Program-made: the position numbers and the translations under genes
Notes under the pieces: generated by a model
Seen by the model: the letters and a program-made list of their open reading frames with translations, nothing else
Database searches by the model: none
Told to the model about the DNA's origin: nothing
Part shown: in pieces, positions 1-6,846 of the stretch
How positions within the stretch are numbered: the first letter of the stretch is position 1
Layout: the number at the start of each line of letters is the position of its first letter
Assembly (NCBI GenBank): GCA_963808455.1
Contig: CAWEHT010000400.1
Location: forward strand, 1 to 9,448
Direction: 5' to 3'
Source of the DNA: CAWEHT01 sp963808455
Lineage (GTDB): Bacteria; Chloroflexota; Anaerolineae; CG2-30-64-16
Length of the DNA: 9,448 nt

Positions 1-18
1 GAGTCCCTCTGGGCACCA
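1..18 (+). tRNA. 3' end of a tRNA (Leu-like), cut by window start
   Basis: The window opens with the T-arm end and acceptor strand of a tRNA, ending in the acceptor sequence TCTGGGC, discriminator A and an encoded CCA. The GCCCAGA-type acceptor partner this implies is common in bacterial tRNA-Leu. The stretch from GAGTC to CCA is two bases shorter than the canonical T-loop-to-CCA distance, while the second copy at 92-111 has the full spacing. It may therefore carry a small deletion or sequence error, or have an unusual T-stem. The body of the tRNA lies outside the window, so the anticodon is unknown. Confidence 0.5.
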
Positions 19-57
19 TGAGTCGCGAGGTCCCTCGACTGCGCTCGGGATTTCGCC

Positions 58-111
58 GGCGGGCTCAGACACCCGCCAACGGCTCAAGTTCAAGTCCCCC
101 TCTGGGCACCA
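58..111 (+). pseudogene. tRNA-Leu-like remnant carrying a second tRNA 3' end
   Basis: Positions 89-111 contain a canonical T-loop (TTCAAGT), T-stem strand CCCCC, acceptor strand TCTGGGC, A and CCA, nearly repeating the tRNA end at 1-18. Upstream, 58-63 (GGCGGG) pairs with 72-77 (CCCGCC) around a CTCAGACA loop, which resembles an anticodon arm with CAG (Leu) but has one base too many. The five bases before the T-loop (TCAAG) cannot pair with CCCCC, and no GCCCAGA 5' acceptor strand or D-arm is visible. This is therefore a degenerate tRNA copy or a duplicated tRNA tail, not a working tRNA. A duplicated tRNA 3' end can also mark the attachment site of an integrated element, but no integrase is present here. 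Confidence 0.4.
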
Positions 112-496
112 ATTAGTTTCCCTATCTAGGGAACGTCCCCGTCTGTCGCCGTCATCGTGGTTTCAAAGTTCTTTCGCGCTTCTGCACCTTTGTGATATTC
201 GTGTTTCATCTCGTTAATTATGCGCCCTTCTGACCTAAAGTCGCTCAGAGTTCTACTTGAGGCAATTCGCACTCAATTAGCCTCCGCTCTAGAAACAGGT
301 AAGCAACTCGGAACCTCCATAACCAGCCATCAGATAAAAGCGGCCTGAAGCTGGTGCCAGCAGACATGACCGTCGCGGCCCCGGCCGCCGCGTGACGCCT
401 TGCCGTGGCGCAGATCGGCCTTCCGCCGCCGCCGGGACGGCAGTTTCTTAGAAGAAGGGCGGGCAAGTCAACCCGCATGGCAGCATCTGTTGCTTA
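112..496. other. Gene-free stretch, AT-richer than the rest
   Basis: No recognisable gene was seen on either strand. Positions 118-133 form a 7-bp inverted repeat (TTCCCTA-TC-TAGGGAA) just after the tRNA-like end, without a following T-run, so it is not a clear terminator. A 42-codon open frame starts at ATG 220 and stops at 346-348. It lacks a Shine-Dalgarno sequence and is not credible alone. Base composition to about 340 is clearly lower in GC than in the flanking genes, which may mark foreign or non-coding DNA. Confidence 0.5.
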
Positions 497-589
497 GCCC
501 GAAGCATCCGTTCCTGGGGGACGCCGGACCCTTCGGCCTGAGCGACTCAGCTCGCTGAGACCGCCACGGGACTCGGCCTCAGGGTGACA
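497..589 (-). repeat. Dispersed palindromic-type repeat
   Basis: On the minus strand this runs from TGTCACCCTGAG (complement of 578-589) through CGAAGGGTCC to GGATGCTTCGGGC (complement of 497-509). It has internal pairing: 546-551 (CTCAGC) with 554-559 (GCTGAG), and 537-542 (CCTGAG) with 578-583 (CTCAGG). Sequences of this style, with CCTGAG, CGAAGG and GCTTCGGGC blocks, are scattered between genes in many high-GC environmental bacteria; that resemblance is from memory. It directly abuts the truncated histidine kinase remnant, so its arrival may have helped break that gene. A shorter, similar-looking piece (GAGGTCCCTCG...GCTCGGGAT) lies at about 27-51. Confidence 0.5.
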
Positions 590-600
590 TTTCCAGGAAG

Positions 601-774
601 TTATTCTTTCCCAGACCCGTAGGGCCCGGCGGCCAGCGGTTCGCCATCGGGGCGCCAGTTGCTGCCGTCGCCGGGCGCCAGGTCGCTCACGGCGGTGCGA
701 ATCGTCACCGTGCCCCGGTGGGACCCGATGGCCTCGGCCGCGTTGGTGACCAGGTTCATCAAGGCTTGGGGAAC
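601..774 (-). pseudogene. Histidine kinase HATPase-domain remnant
   Basis: Reading the minus strand from 774 to the TAA at 601-603 gives 57 residues that begin with the N-box of a sensor histidine kinase (ALMNLVTNAAEAIG), followed by GTVTIRT. A spacer then ends in PYG, where kinases normally continue into the D-X-G-X-G box of the ATP site. The dimerisation/phosphoacceptor helix is missing upstream, where an in-frame TAA lies at 775-777. The D, F and G boxes are missing downstream, where the frame stops at the border of the dispersed repeat. It is a small relic of a two-component or hybrid kinase and cannot function. The same frame before the stop stays open from about 924 to 775 (encoding ...ATPLLAAVELYEALRQPD...), which reads like protein but was not recognised. 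Confidence 0.6.
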
Positions 775-1005
775 TTAGACGGCCGGGGAGATATCTGGCT
801 GCCGAAGGGCTTCGTAAAGCTCGACGGCGGCCAACAGCGGGGTCGCGCCCCCGGCTGGCGCCTCTGCGGATGGTGCCGGCACGGTGTTGGGCTTGATCCG
901 GAACCACGATCGGGCATAAGCCACCCCTCAGGGAAATGGATGAGGCGAATCCCGCGATCAACACACATTATTCAGGATCTCTATCGCCAAAGGGGTACCA
1001 GGTTC

Positions 1006-1823
1006 ATGCAAACCGTTCGTGAATATCACCGTCCACCGACCCTGGCTGCCACGTTGGGGTTGTTGGCTCGTCCGAGCCCGTGCACGCGGCCTCTCGCCGG
1101 CGGGACCCACCTTCGCAGCGCCCCGCCTTGCGAGGCGTTGGTCGATCTTGCCGACCTGAGCCTCCGGGGGGTCAGGCAGGAGGGCACGGATTGGTTCCTT
1201 GGTGCCACCACGACCCTGGCCGAACTGGCCCAATCCGCAGGTTTGCCACCCGCCCTGCGCCGGGCTGCCCTGCGCCAGGCGCCGGCCAACCAGCGGCAGC
1301 GCGCCACTCTGGGCGGGGTAACGGCGATCGGTGCCTCTGGGCCGCTGCTCACCTGCCTGTTGGCGCTGCGCGCCGACGTCCGAATCGAGCCCGGCGGCCA
1401 GAAGGTCGATCTGGCCGGCTACCTCACGGGGCTTACGGCTGGCGGATGGTCGCGCGCGCTGATCACAAGCCTGACGTTTTCGGCCCGCGTTGCGCCGGGC
1501 TGGCCGAGATCGCCCGCACGCCGGCCGATGCCCCGCTGGCCTGCGTGGCGGCCGCTGCGATCCTCGATGGGGGGCAGCTGCGAGACGTAGCGATCGCAGC
1601 GGGCGGGGCCGGCCAACCCCTGGCTCTCTGCCCTGAGGCCGCGGCGTCGCTCGAAGGCGCGCCGGCAGCCGGCGAAGCCGGGCTCGTGGCGGTTGAAGAC
1701 CCGATTCCCTGGTGTGATGACGTCCGCGCCAGCGCTGCTTACCGCCGGGCCATGCAGCCCGTGCTCCTGGGCCGGGCGCTGGCCGACCTCGCGGCAGGGG
1801 CCGGCAGCGGAGGTGCACGATGA
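1006..1823 (+). CDS. Molybdenum hydroxylase FAD-binding subunit (CoxM/XdhB type), frameshifted
   Basis: FAD-binding subunit of a xanthine dehydrogenase / CO dehydrogenase family enzyme. It passes electrons from the 2Fe-2S clusters to an acceptor. The start is ATG 1006, after AAAGGGG ten bases upstream, and the protein opens with the family's typical EYHRPPTLAATLGLL. FAD loops are AGGTHL (residues 31-36) and ATLGGV (about 100-105), where most relatives have AGGTDL and TIGGN. The frame starting at 1006 holds to about 1482 (ALITSLTF). The family C-terminus then continues in another frame (AEIARTPADAPLACVAAAA, later DDVRASAAYRRAM) to the TGA at 1821-1823. One base appears to be missing near 1483-1493. 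Restoring it gives 272 residues, close to the usual size of about 280. The stop overlaps the next start as ATGA, indicating translational coupling. The family call is firm; substrate and cofactor details are inferred. Confidence 0.85.
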
Positions 1824-4800
1824 AGCTGCTGCTGCACATCAACGGCAAAGATAGCGAGGTGGAAGCCACGGCGGAGACGAGCTTGCTCGAGGCCCTGCGC
1901 TCGGCCGGTTTCTTCAGCGCCAAGCGCGGCTGTGAGACAGGCGTCTGCGGCAACTGCGCGGTGCTGCTGGATGGCGAGCTCGTGAACTCGTGCCAGGTGC
2001 TGGCCGTGCAGGCTGCCGGCGGCTGCATTCGCACGGCCGAAGGGTTGGGCACCTACGCCGAGCTCGGCTGGCAGCAGTCCCCCGGGCTGCACCCGCTGCA
2101 GCAAGCCTTCATCGATGCCGGCGCCATTCAGTGCGGCTACTGTACACCGGCCATGCTGATGGCCGCCACCGCGCTGCTCGAGCGCAAGGGCTACGGACGA
2201 ACGGGCCCGCCGGAACCGATCAGCGAAGCCGAAGCGCGCGCCGCGCTGGCGGGCGTCGTCTGCCGCTGCACCGGATACATCAAACCCGTGCAGGCGGTGC
2301 TGCGCGCTGCGGCGCAGCTGCGCGGCGAACTCGAGCCGCCATCTGTGGCCGGCGGCGTGCCGGTGACCCTGCCCGAGCCGCCTGAGCCCCTGGGGCTGGA
2401 ACCGGAGGCGGACCTCGGGCCAGGCACCCTCACTCAGACCAGGCCCGTTCTGGTGGTGGCGCCGGCCGGCCAATCGTCGCGGGTGGTGGGCCGGCCGCAA
2501 GTGAAGGTCGATGGCGCCAAGCTGGCCCAAGGCAAGCCGGCCTTTGCAGGCGACTTCGAGATGCGCGGCATGCTGATTGCCAGGGTGCTGCACAGCCCGG
2601 TGGCCCATGCCCGCATCAAGCACATCGATGTCTCCCGCGCCAGGGCCCTGCCCGGCGTTGCCTGCGTGCTGACTTATCAGGATATCCCGCGCGTGGCCTA
2701 TTCCACCGCAGGGCAGTCTGACCCCTTGCCCGCGCCTTTGGACACCTTCTCACTCGACAACAAAGTGCGCTTCGTCGGCGATCGCGTGGCCTTTGTGGCT
2801 GCCGAGAGCGAAGCGATCGCCCGGCAAGCCCTCGAACTGATCGACGTCGTGTACGAGGAGCTGCCCTGCGTTGTGGATCCTCGAGACGCCTGGAAGCCGG
2901 GTGCGCCCGTGCTCCACGACGAGGCCGATTACGTCGGGTTCGATCAGTCCGACCCTCAGCGCAACCTGGCCGCGCACATCCGCATCGACATCGGCAACGT
3001 AGAGCAAGGCTTTGCCGAAGCCGATTACATCTTCGAGAACGAGTATGTGACGCCCAAAGTCCAGCCGATGTCGCTGGAGCCGCATGTGGTCGTCACCTAT
3101 TGGGATGACGATGGGCGCCTGGTCATCCGGACGGCCACACAAATCCCGTTCCACGTGCGACGCATTCTGGCGCCAGTTCTGAAGCTCCCACTCAAACGCA
3201 TTCGCGTCGTCAAACCGAGAATCGGCGGCGGATTCGGCGGAAAGCAAGAGGTGCTCGTCGAAGATGTGGCCGCGCACCTCACCATCGCCACCGGCCGCCC
3301 GGTGCGTTTCGCCTATACCCGCGGTGAAGAGTTCATTGCCGCGCGGGTCGCGGCACCCGATGCGCGTGCGCATGAAAACCGGCGTCAAGGCCGACGGCAC
3401 GGTGACGGCCAACCAGATGGACGTGCTGTCAGACACCGGAGCCAACGGCTCGCAGGCCCTGACCGTGATGGGTAATTGTGGCCACAAGTCGATGTCACTC
3501 TATGTTGGCGACGGGCCATACCGTAGCGCGCCCAACATTCGTTTCACCGCGGATGCGGTGTATACCAATACCGCGCCTTTCGGCCGCGTTCCGGGGCTAC
3601 GGCGCGCCCCAGGGCTTTTTCGCAGTCAACCGGCAGATGGAAGAGATCGCCGCGACCCTGGGGCTGGACCCCCTGGCCTTCCGGCTCAAGAATGCCATCC
3701 GGCAGGATGAGGTGCATCCATTCTCAACGGCCTGGTCCGAAGGACGCCGGCCCGTCCCCGAATACATCCGAACCTGCGGGCTCGCCGAATGTGTGACCCA
3801 GGGTGTGGAGGCCAGCGGATGGGTCGAAAAGCGCGGCAACCTGGCCTGGCGTGAGGTGCCCGACCAGCCGCATCTGCGCCGAGGTATCGGCGCAGCACTG
3901 GCCATGCAAGGATCCGCGATCCCGTTCGTGGATATGGGTGGCGCCTCGATCAAGATCAACGACGACGGCTCCTTCAACCTGCTCATCGGCGCCACCGATC
4001 TGGGCACCGGGTCCGATACGGTGCTGGCCCAGATGGCTGCCGAGGTGCTGGGCTGCCGGGTTGAGGATATCATCGTCTATTCGTCCGACACGGACTTCAC
4101 GCCCTTCGATGTGGGTGCCTACGCGTCCTCTACGACCTACATTTCTGGCGGTGCCGTCGTCAAGGCGGCGCAGTCGGTTGCCGAGCAGATCAAGGAGGTT
4201 GCTGCAGCCATGTTGGGCGCCGGCGAGCCACTCAGCGCATCGGATATCTCACTTGCCGAGGGCCAGGCCTGGGAACCGGGCGGACGTTCGGTGACCCTGG
4301 CCGACCTGGCCCTGCATTCGCTGCACCACAGCAACCAGCACCAGATCATGGCTGTCGCCTCGCACGTTTCGCCTGTCTCGCCGCCGCCGTTCTGTGCCCA
4401 GTTCGCCGAGGTGACGGTAGACACCCAGACCGGCGAGGTGCGGGTGAAGAAGCTGGTCACAGCCATCGATGGCGGAGTGATCGTGAACCCAACCCTGGCC
4501 AGCGGCCAGATCGAAGGCGGGATGGCCCAGGCGCTAGGCCACACCGTTTGCGAGGAAATGCCCTATGGAGCAGATGGCCAGCCGTTGGTACGCGACCTGG
4601 ACGACTATCACATCTTTACGGCTGACGAGATGCCCGAACTGGTCACGCGCTTCGTCGAAACCGTCGAGCCCAGCCACCCCTTCGGGGCCAAGGCCGTGGC
4701 TGAAGTCGTGATGAATGGCATTGGCCCGGCTATCGTCAATGCGATCCACGATGCCGCCGGCGTCTGGATCAACGAATTGCCGGCGACGCCCGAACGCGTG

Positions 4801-4833
4801 TGGCAAGCGCTACAGGCCCGGCAAAATCCCTAA
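1820..4833 (+). CDS. Fused 2Fe-2S / molybdopterin-binding subunit of a xanthine dehydrogenase-type hydroxylase (two frameshifts)
   Basis: Hydroxylates a heterocycle or aldehyde at a molybdenum cofactor and sends electrons through two 2Fe-2S clusters to the FAD subunit encoded just upstream. ATG 1820 follows GGAGGT (1809-1814). Residues 1-165 are the CoxS-like domain: C38, C43, C46, C58 (plant-type cluster) and C105, C108, C148, C150 (second cluster). A proline-rich linker (about 170-222) leads to the CoxL/XdhA-like domain. Cofactor motifs are RTATQIPF, GGGFGGKQE (codons 3224-3250) and AFRGYGAPQ (from 3586). The probable catalytic Glu in FGAKAVAE is codon 4702. Coding moves to another frame near 3345-3347 (one extra G; RHPMRVRMKTG follows) and again near 3585 (one extra C, just before AFRGYG). 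Correcting both gives about 1003 residues with no stops, so it is probably a real gene with indel errors. Xanthine or hypoxanthine is the likeliest substrate given the neighbouring adenosine deaminase, but an aldehyde or N-heterocycle is possible. Confidence 0.88.
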
Positions 4834-4869
4834 ACTGATCGCACCATGAAAGTGCACAGCGCCTCGCCC

Positions 4870-4935
4870 GGGAGCGCCGGCATCTTGCCGGCTACGTCAC
4901 CCACCACCGGGGCCGGCAGGGATGCCGGCGCTCCC
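4870..4935. repeat. Long hairpin repeat between convergent genes (REP-like, possible bidirectional terminator)
   Basis: Perfect 15-bp arms: 4870-4884 (GGGAGCGCCGGCATC) pair with 4921-4935 (GATGCCGGCGCTCCC). Inside, 4886-4892 (TGCCGGC) pairs with 4912-4918 (GCCGGCA), giving about 22 paired bases with a tiny bulge and a 19-nt loop. It sits 37 bases after the hydroxylase stop and 50 bases beyond the 3' end of the convergent adenosine deaminase gene. No T-run follows, so classic intrinsic termination is uncertain, but a strong stem here could stop or stabilise both transcripts. GGGAGCGCCGGCATC-type elements are often dispersed in high-GC environmental genomes (from memory). Confidence 0.75.
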
Positions 4936-4984
4936 AGGAGGAGACTGCGTCAGCGGCGGCGCGCAAAGCCATTGTGCGAGCAGT

Positions 4985-6031
4985 TTAGTGCTCGGTGGCC
5001 TGCAGCTCGGCCAGCAGACCGGCGCGGCGGGCCTCGTCGTCGAGGAAGCTCGCCTGCAGGCCCGCAACCTGAAAGGCGCGCAGGTCATCCAGCGTGAAGC
5101 CGAACTCCTGGTTGAGCAGCGTGAGCTCCCGGCAGAGGTCAGTGCGCGAGGTAGTAGGGTCGTCGTCGCCGATCGTCACGCGCACGCCGTGCCGCAGCAG
5201 GCCGGCGATGGGGTGCGCCTGGATCGACGGCACGGCGGCGGTGTGCACGTTGCTGGTCGGGCAGATCTCAAGCGTGATGTGCCGGTCGGCCAGCAGTCGA
5301 AGGGTGGCCGGGTCCTCGATCGCGTGGATCCCGTGCCCAATGCGGGTCGCCCCGAGCTCGCGCACCGCGTACTCGACCTCGCCGGGGCCGCCGGCCTCGC
5401 CGGCGTGGATCGTGATCCCCAGGCCGCCCTCCCGAGCGATGCGGATGGCCTCGCGGTGCAGCTCGGCCGGGAAATGGGCCTCGTCGCCGGCCAGGTCGAA
5501 CCCTACGACTCCGGCGCCTCGGAAGTCGAGCGCGGCGCGGGCCAGTTCGACGTTGGTCTCGGGCGCATGATGGCGGAGCGCCGCGACGATGAGCCTGCAG
5601 GTGATGGCGGATGCGGCTGCGGCATCGGCCAGGCCGTCCAGCATGGCGGCGATGACGGCGCGCACCGGCAGGCGGGTCGAGGCATGGTTGGTCGGGCCGG
5701 CCCGCAGCTCGAAGTAGCGCACGTTGCAGCGGGCTGCGTCCTCGGCTGCCTCGCGGCTGGCGCGCCTCAGGGCACCCGCGTCTTTGAGCACCGGATAGAC
5801 GAAGGCGATCTTGGCCAGGTAGTCTTCCAGGCTTCGCTCCGCCCCGTTGACCTGCATCCCTGCCGCGGCTTCTGCCTCCCGCCCCGGCAGCGGCAGGCCG
5901 CGGGCCCTGGCCAGCTCCACCAAGGTGGCAGGGCGCACCGAGCCCTCCAGGTGTGAGTGCAAGTTGCACTTCGGCAGGCGCCGGATGGCTTCCGGGACCA
6001 CCGAGGGCGCGCGGAACGCACGGTCAGCCAT
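4985..6031 (-). CDS. add: Adenosine deaminase
   Basis: Cytosolic zinc enzyme of the amidohydrolase superfamily that converts adenosine (or deoxyadenosine) to inosine and ammonia. The 348-residue frame is intact, a normal bacterial length. Metal and catalytic motifs are all present: LHSHLEGS with H25 and H27, VRYFELRAGP, GFDLAGDE, THAGE-type TIHAGEAGG with H209 and catalytic E212, RIGHG with H233, LEICPTSN, and DDDP with D290/D291, where relatives usually have TDDP. ATG 6031 gives the usual short lead before the first His motif; no clear Shine-Dalgarno precedes it. It is transcribed toward the hydroxylase operon and away from the secreted-protein operon. Because inosine feeds hypoxanthine and xanthine, the neighbouring molybdenum hydroxylase could be its pathway partner. 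Adenine or 6-aminodeoxyfutalosine deaminases share this fold, so substrate is likely rather than certain. It is the only full gene here without an apparent frameshift. Confidence 0.88.
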   Translation of the reverse strand: MADRAFRAPSVVPEAIRRLPKCNLHSHLEGSVRPATLVELARARGLPLPGREAEAAAGMQVNGAERSLEDYLAKIAFVYPVLKDAGALRRASREAAEDAARCNVRYFELRAGPTNHASTRLPVRAVIAAMLDGLADAAAASAITCRLIVAALRHHAPETNVELARAALDFRGAGVVGFDLAGDEAHFPAELHREAIRIAREGGLGITIHAGEAGGPGEVEYAVRELGATRIGHGIHAIEDPATLRLLADRHITLEICPTSNVHTAAVPSIQAHPIAGLLRHGVRVTIGDDDPTTSRTDLCRELTLLNQEFGFTLDDLRAFQVAGLQASFLDDEARRAGLLAELQATEH

Positions 6032-6249
6032 GGTCCGTGCTCGTATGATCGCGTTGACACTGCGGGCGGCCCAAAGTGAGGGCGGGTTGGTTGACGACGG
6101 TCGGGCTGGTCATTGGTCATCCTTCTGCGATGCCTGCAGGCATCGATGGTCTGGGCCGTACGGGTTGCACCTCACAATGTACACGGTCTGCCCGTGATTG
6201 CCAAGCAGCACGAGGGGCGATTGGGGCGGGAAAAGGTAACGATCGAAGA
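6032..6249. promoter_or_regulatory. Divergent intergenic region with tandem 7-mer and 18-bp palindrome
   Basis: This lies between the adenosine deaminase start and the promoter of the secreted-protein genes. TGGTCAT is repeated head-to-tail at 6107-6113 and 6114-6120. Eight bases later comes CGATGCCTGCAGGCATCG (6128-6145), a perfect 18-bp palindrome, about 97 bp upstream of the deaminase start codon and about 105 bp upstream of the forward -35 box. Such symmetry suits a dimeric regulator, and the position allows control of either side. No regulator gene is visible nearby and no convincing promoter was found for the deaminase, so function is inferred. Confidence 0.45.
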
Positions 6250-6278
6250 TTGACAGTCTGATGCAAAAGCGGTAACAT
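6250..6278 (+). promoter_or_regulatory. Sigma-70-type promoter for the secreted-protein genes
   Basis: A perfect -35 box TTGACA (6250-6255) is followed by a 17-bp spacer and TAACAT (6273-6278), which matches TATAAT at four positions. CATAAT slightly further on (6276-6281) is closer to consensus but would leave a 20-bp spacer. Transcription would begin near 6285, giving a leader of about 100 nt before ATG 6387. Confidence 0.6.
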
Positions 6279-6341
6279 AATGTGCTTGCATGGACTCCTT
6301 GCGTCGATGACTTCGCGTTCCTCGTGATGTGTCGTACGTGT

Positions 6342-6378
6342 GGCAGCCTTTCCGGGCTGCCCTTTGAGAGCAAAGGAG
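6342..6378 (+). promoter_or_regulatory. Leader hairpins overlapping the ribosome binding site
   Basis: Two stems lie back to back just before the start codon. GGCAGCC (6342-6348) pairs with GGCTGCC (6355-6361) around a 6-nt loop. CCTTTG (6361-6366) pairs with CAAAGG (6371-6376) around AGAG; the stems share base 6361. The second stem covers most of the Shine-Dalgarno sequence AAAGGAG (6372-6378), which lies eight bases before ATG 6387. The arrangement could limit translation until the stem opens, for example by temperature, a protein or a small RNA. That role is inferred. Confidence 0.4.
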
Positions 6379-6386
6379 CACAGCAA

Positions 6387-6846
6387 ATGTCGCCCGCCCG
6401 CACCCTCAAGAAAGGCCTCGTTTACTTCGGCTTGATCCTCACCGGGATCCTCATCGGCTCGTTGTTCTTCGGCGGCGTCGCAAGCCTATCCAGGATCGGG
6501 GCCCCTCAGCCGGCTCTCGCCGCAGGCCCTCGGTCCGCACCGGCCGGCACGCTGCCCGCGGCGCTGAACGCGCCGTTGGATTCGGTGAACTGCACCCCAA
6601 TCGGCGTCGGGGTATACAGCACGCGCATCCACGTTCAGTGCAGCGCCAGCGTGGGAGGCGTATCCTACTTTGCGATGAGCACGGCAGGCTCGGCGAGCGC
6701 CGCGCGTGTCCTGAGCGAGCTGGAAGTCGCGTTCGCCGCCGGCAAGACCCTTTGGATTCCAGTACGATCCAAACGACCTGACGGGAGCAAGCATCGGTTG
6801 CGCCACCAACAACTGCCGGCTGATCGTGGCGGCCGGCTTGCAGTGA
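6387..6846 (+). CDS. Small secreted or membrane-anchored protein of unknown function (one frameshift)
   Basis: ATG 6387 follows AAAGGAG at good spacing. The N-terminus (MSPARTLKKG, then a hydrophobic stretch to about residue 28) is a signal peptide or anchor, with ALAA near residue 47 as a possible cleavage site. The mature part reads DSVNCTPIGVGVYSTRIHVQCSAS, then GVSYFAMS and AARVLSELEVAFAAGKTLWI. At 6756-6758 the frame breaks: one extra base (probably T) must be skipped to continue as QYDPNDLTGASIGC, CATNNCRLIVAAGLQ, stop TGA 6844-6846. Restored length is 152 residues. The pattern (gxYstRiHVqC, YFA, aarvLs, Y.p.D.tg...gC, CR.i) resembles small exported hypothetical proteins in actinobacteria and other bacteria (from memory). 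Its four cysteines may form disulfides. The stop overlaps an ATG (TGATG), so it is probably coupled to the protease that follows and may be its partner or inhibitor. That role is inference only. Confidence 0.72.

Noticed and set aside
118..133. 7-bp inverted repeat after the tRNA-like end as a terminator
   Set aside because: Only a 2-nt loop and no T-run follows, so termination is not supported.
220..348. 42-residue open frame with a helical Leu-rich centre (LKSLRVLLEAIRTQLASAL)
   Set aside because: No Shine-Dalgarno sequence, no recognisable family, and it lies in an AT-richer gene-free stretch; chance is the simpler explanation.
775..924. 49-residue minus-strand frame ending ALRQPDISPAV, directly before the kinase remnant
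   Set aside because: It reads like protein and shares the kinase phase, but no family was recognised and no start signal is visible; mentioned only with the kinase relic.
494..964. 156-codon minus-strand frame over the kinase remnant
   Set aside because: Its composition is Arg/Gly/Pro-rich noise, and the kinase N-box lies in a different minus-strand frame.
958..2623. Long minus-strand frames opposite the FAD and iron-sulfur coding regions
   Set aside because: Typical high-GC shadows; the plus strand carries the conserved FAD and cysteine motifs.
3345..3590. Programmed ribosomal frameshifting in the hydroxylase gene
   Set aside because: No slippery heptamer or downstream structure was seen; both breaks are simple one-base extras, and similar breaks occur in unrelated genes here.
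4922..5956. Long plus-strand open frame opposite adenosine deaminase
   Set aside because: Antisense shadow of a clearly recognised gene in high-GC DNA; its residues show no family motifs.
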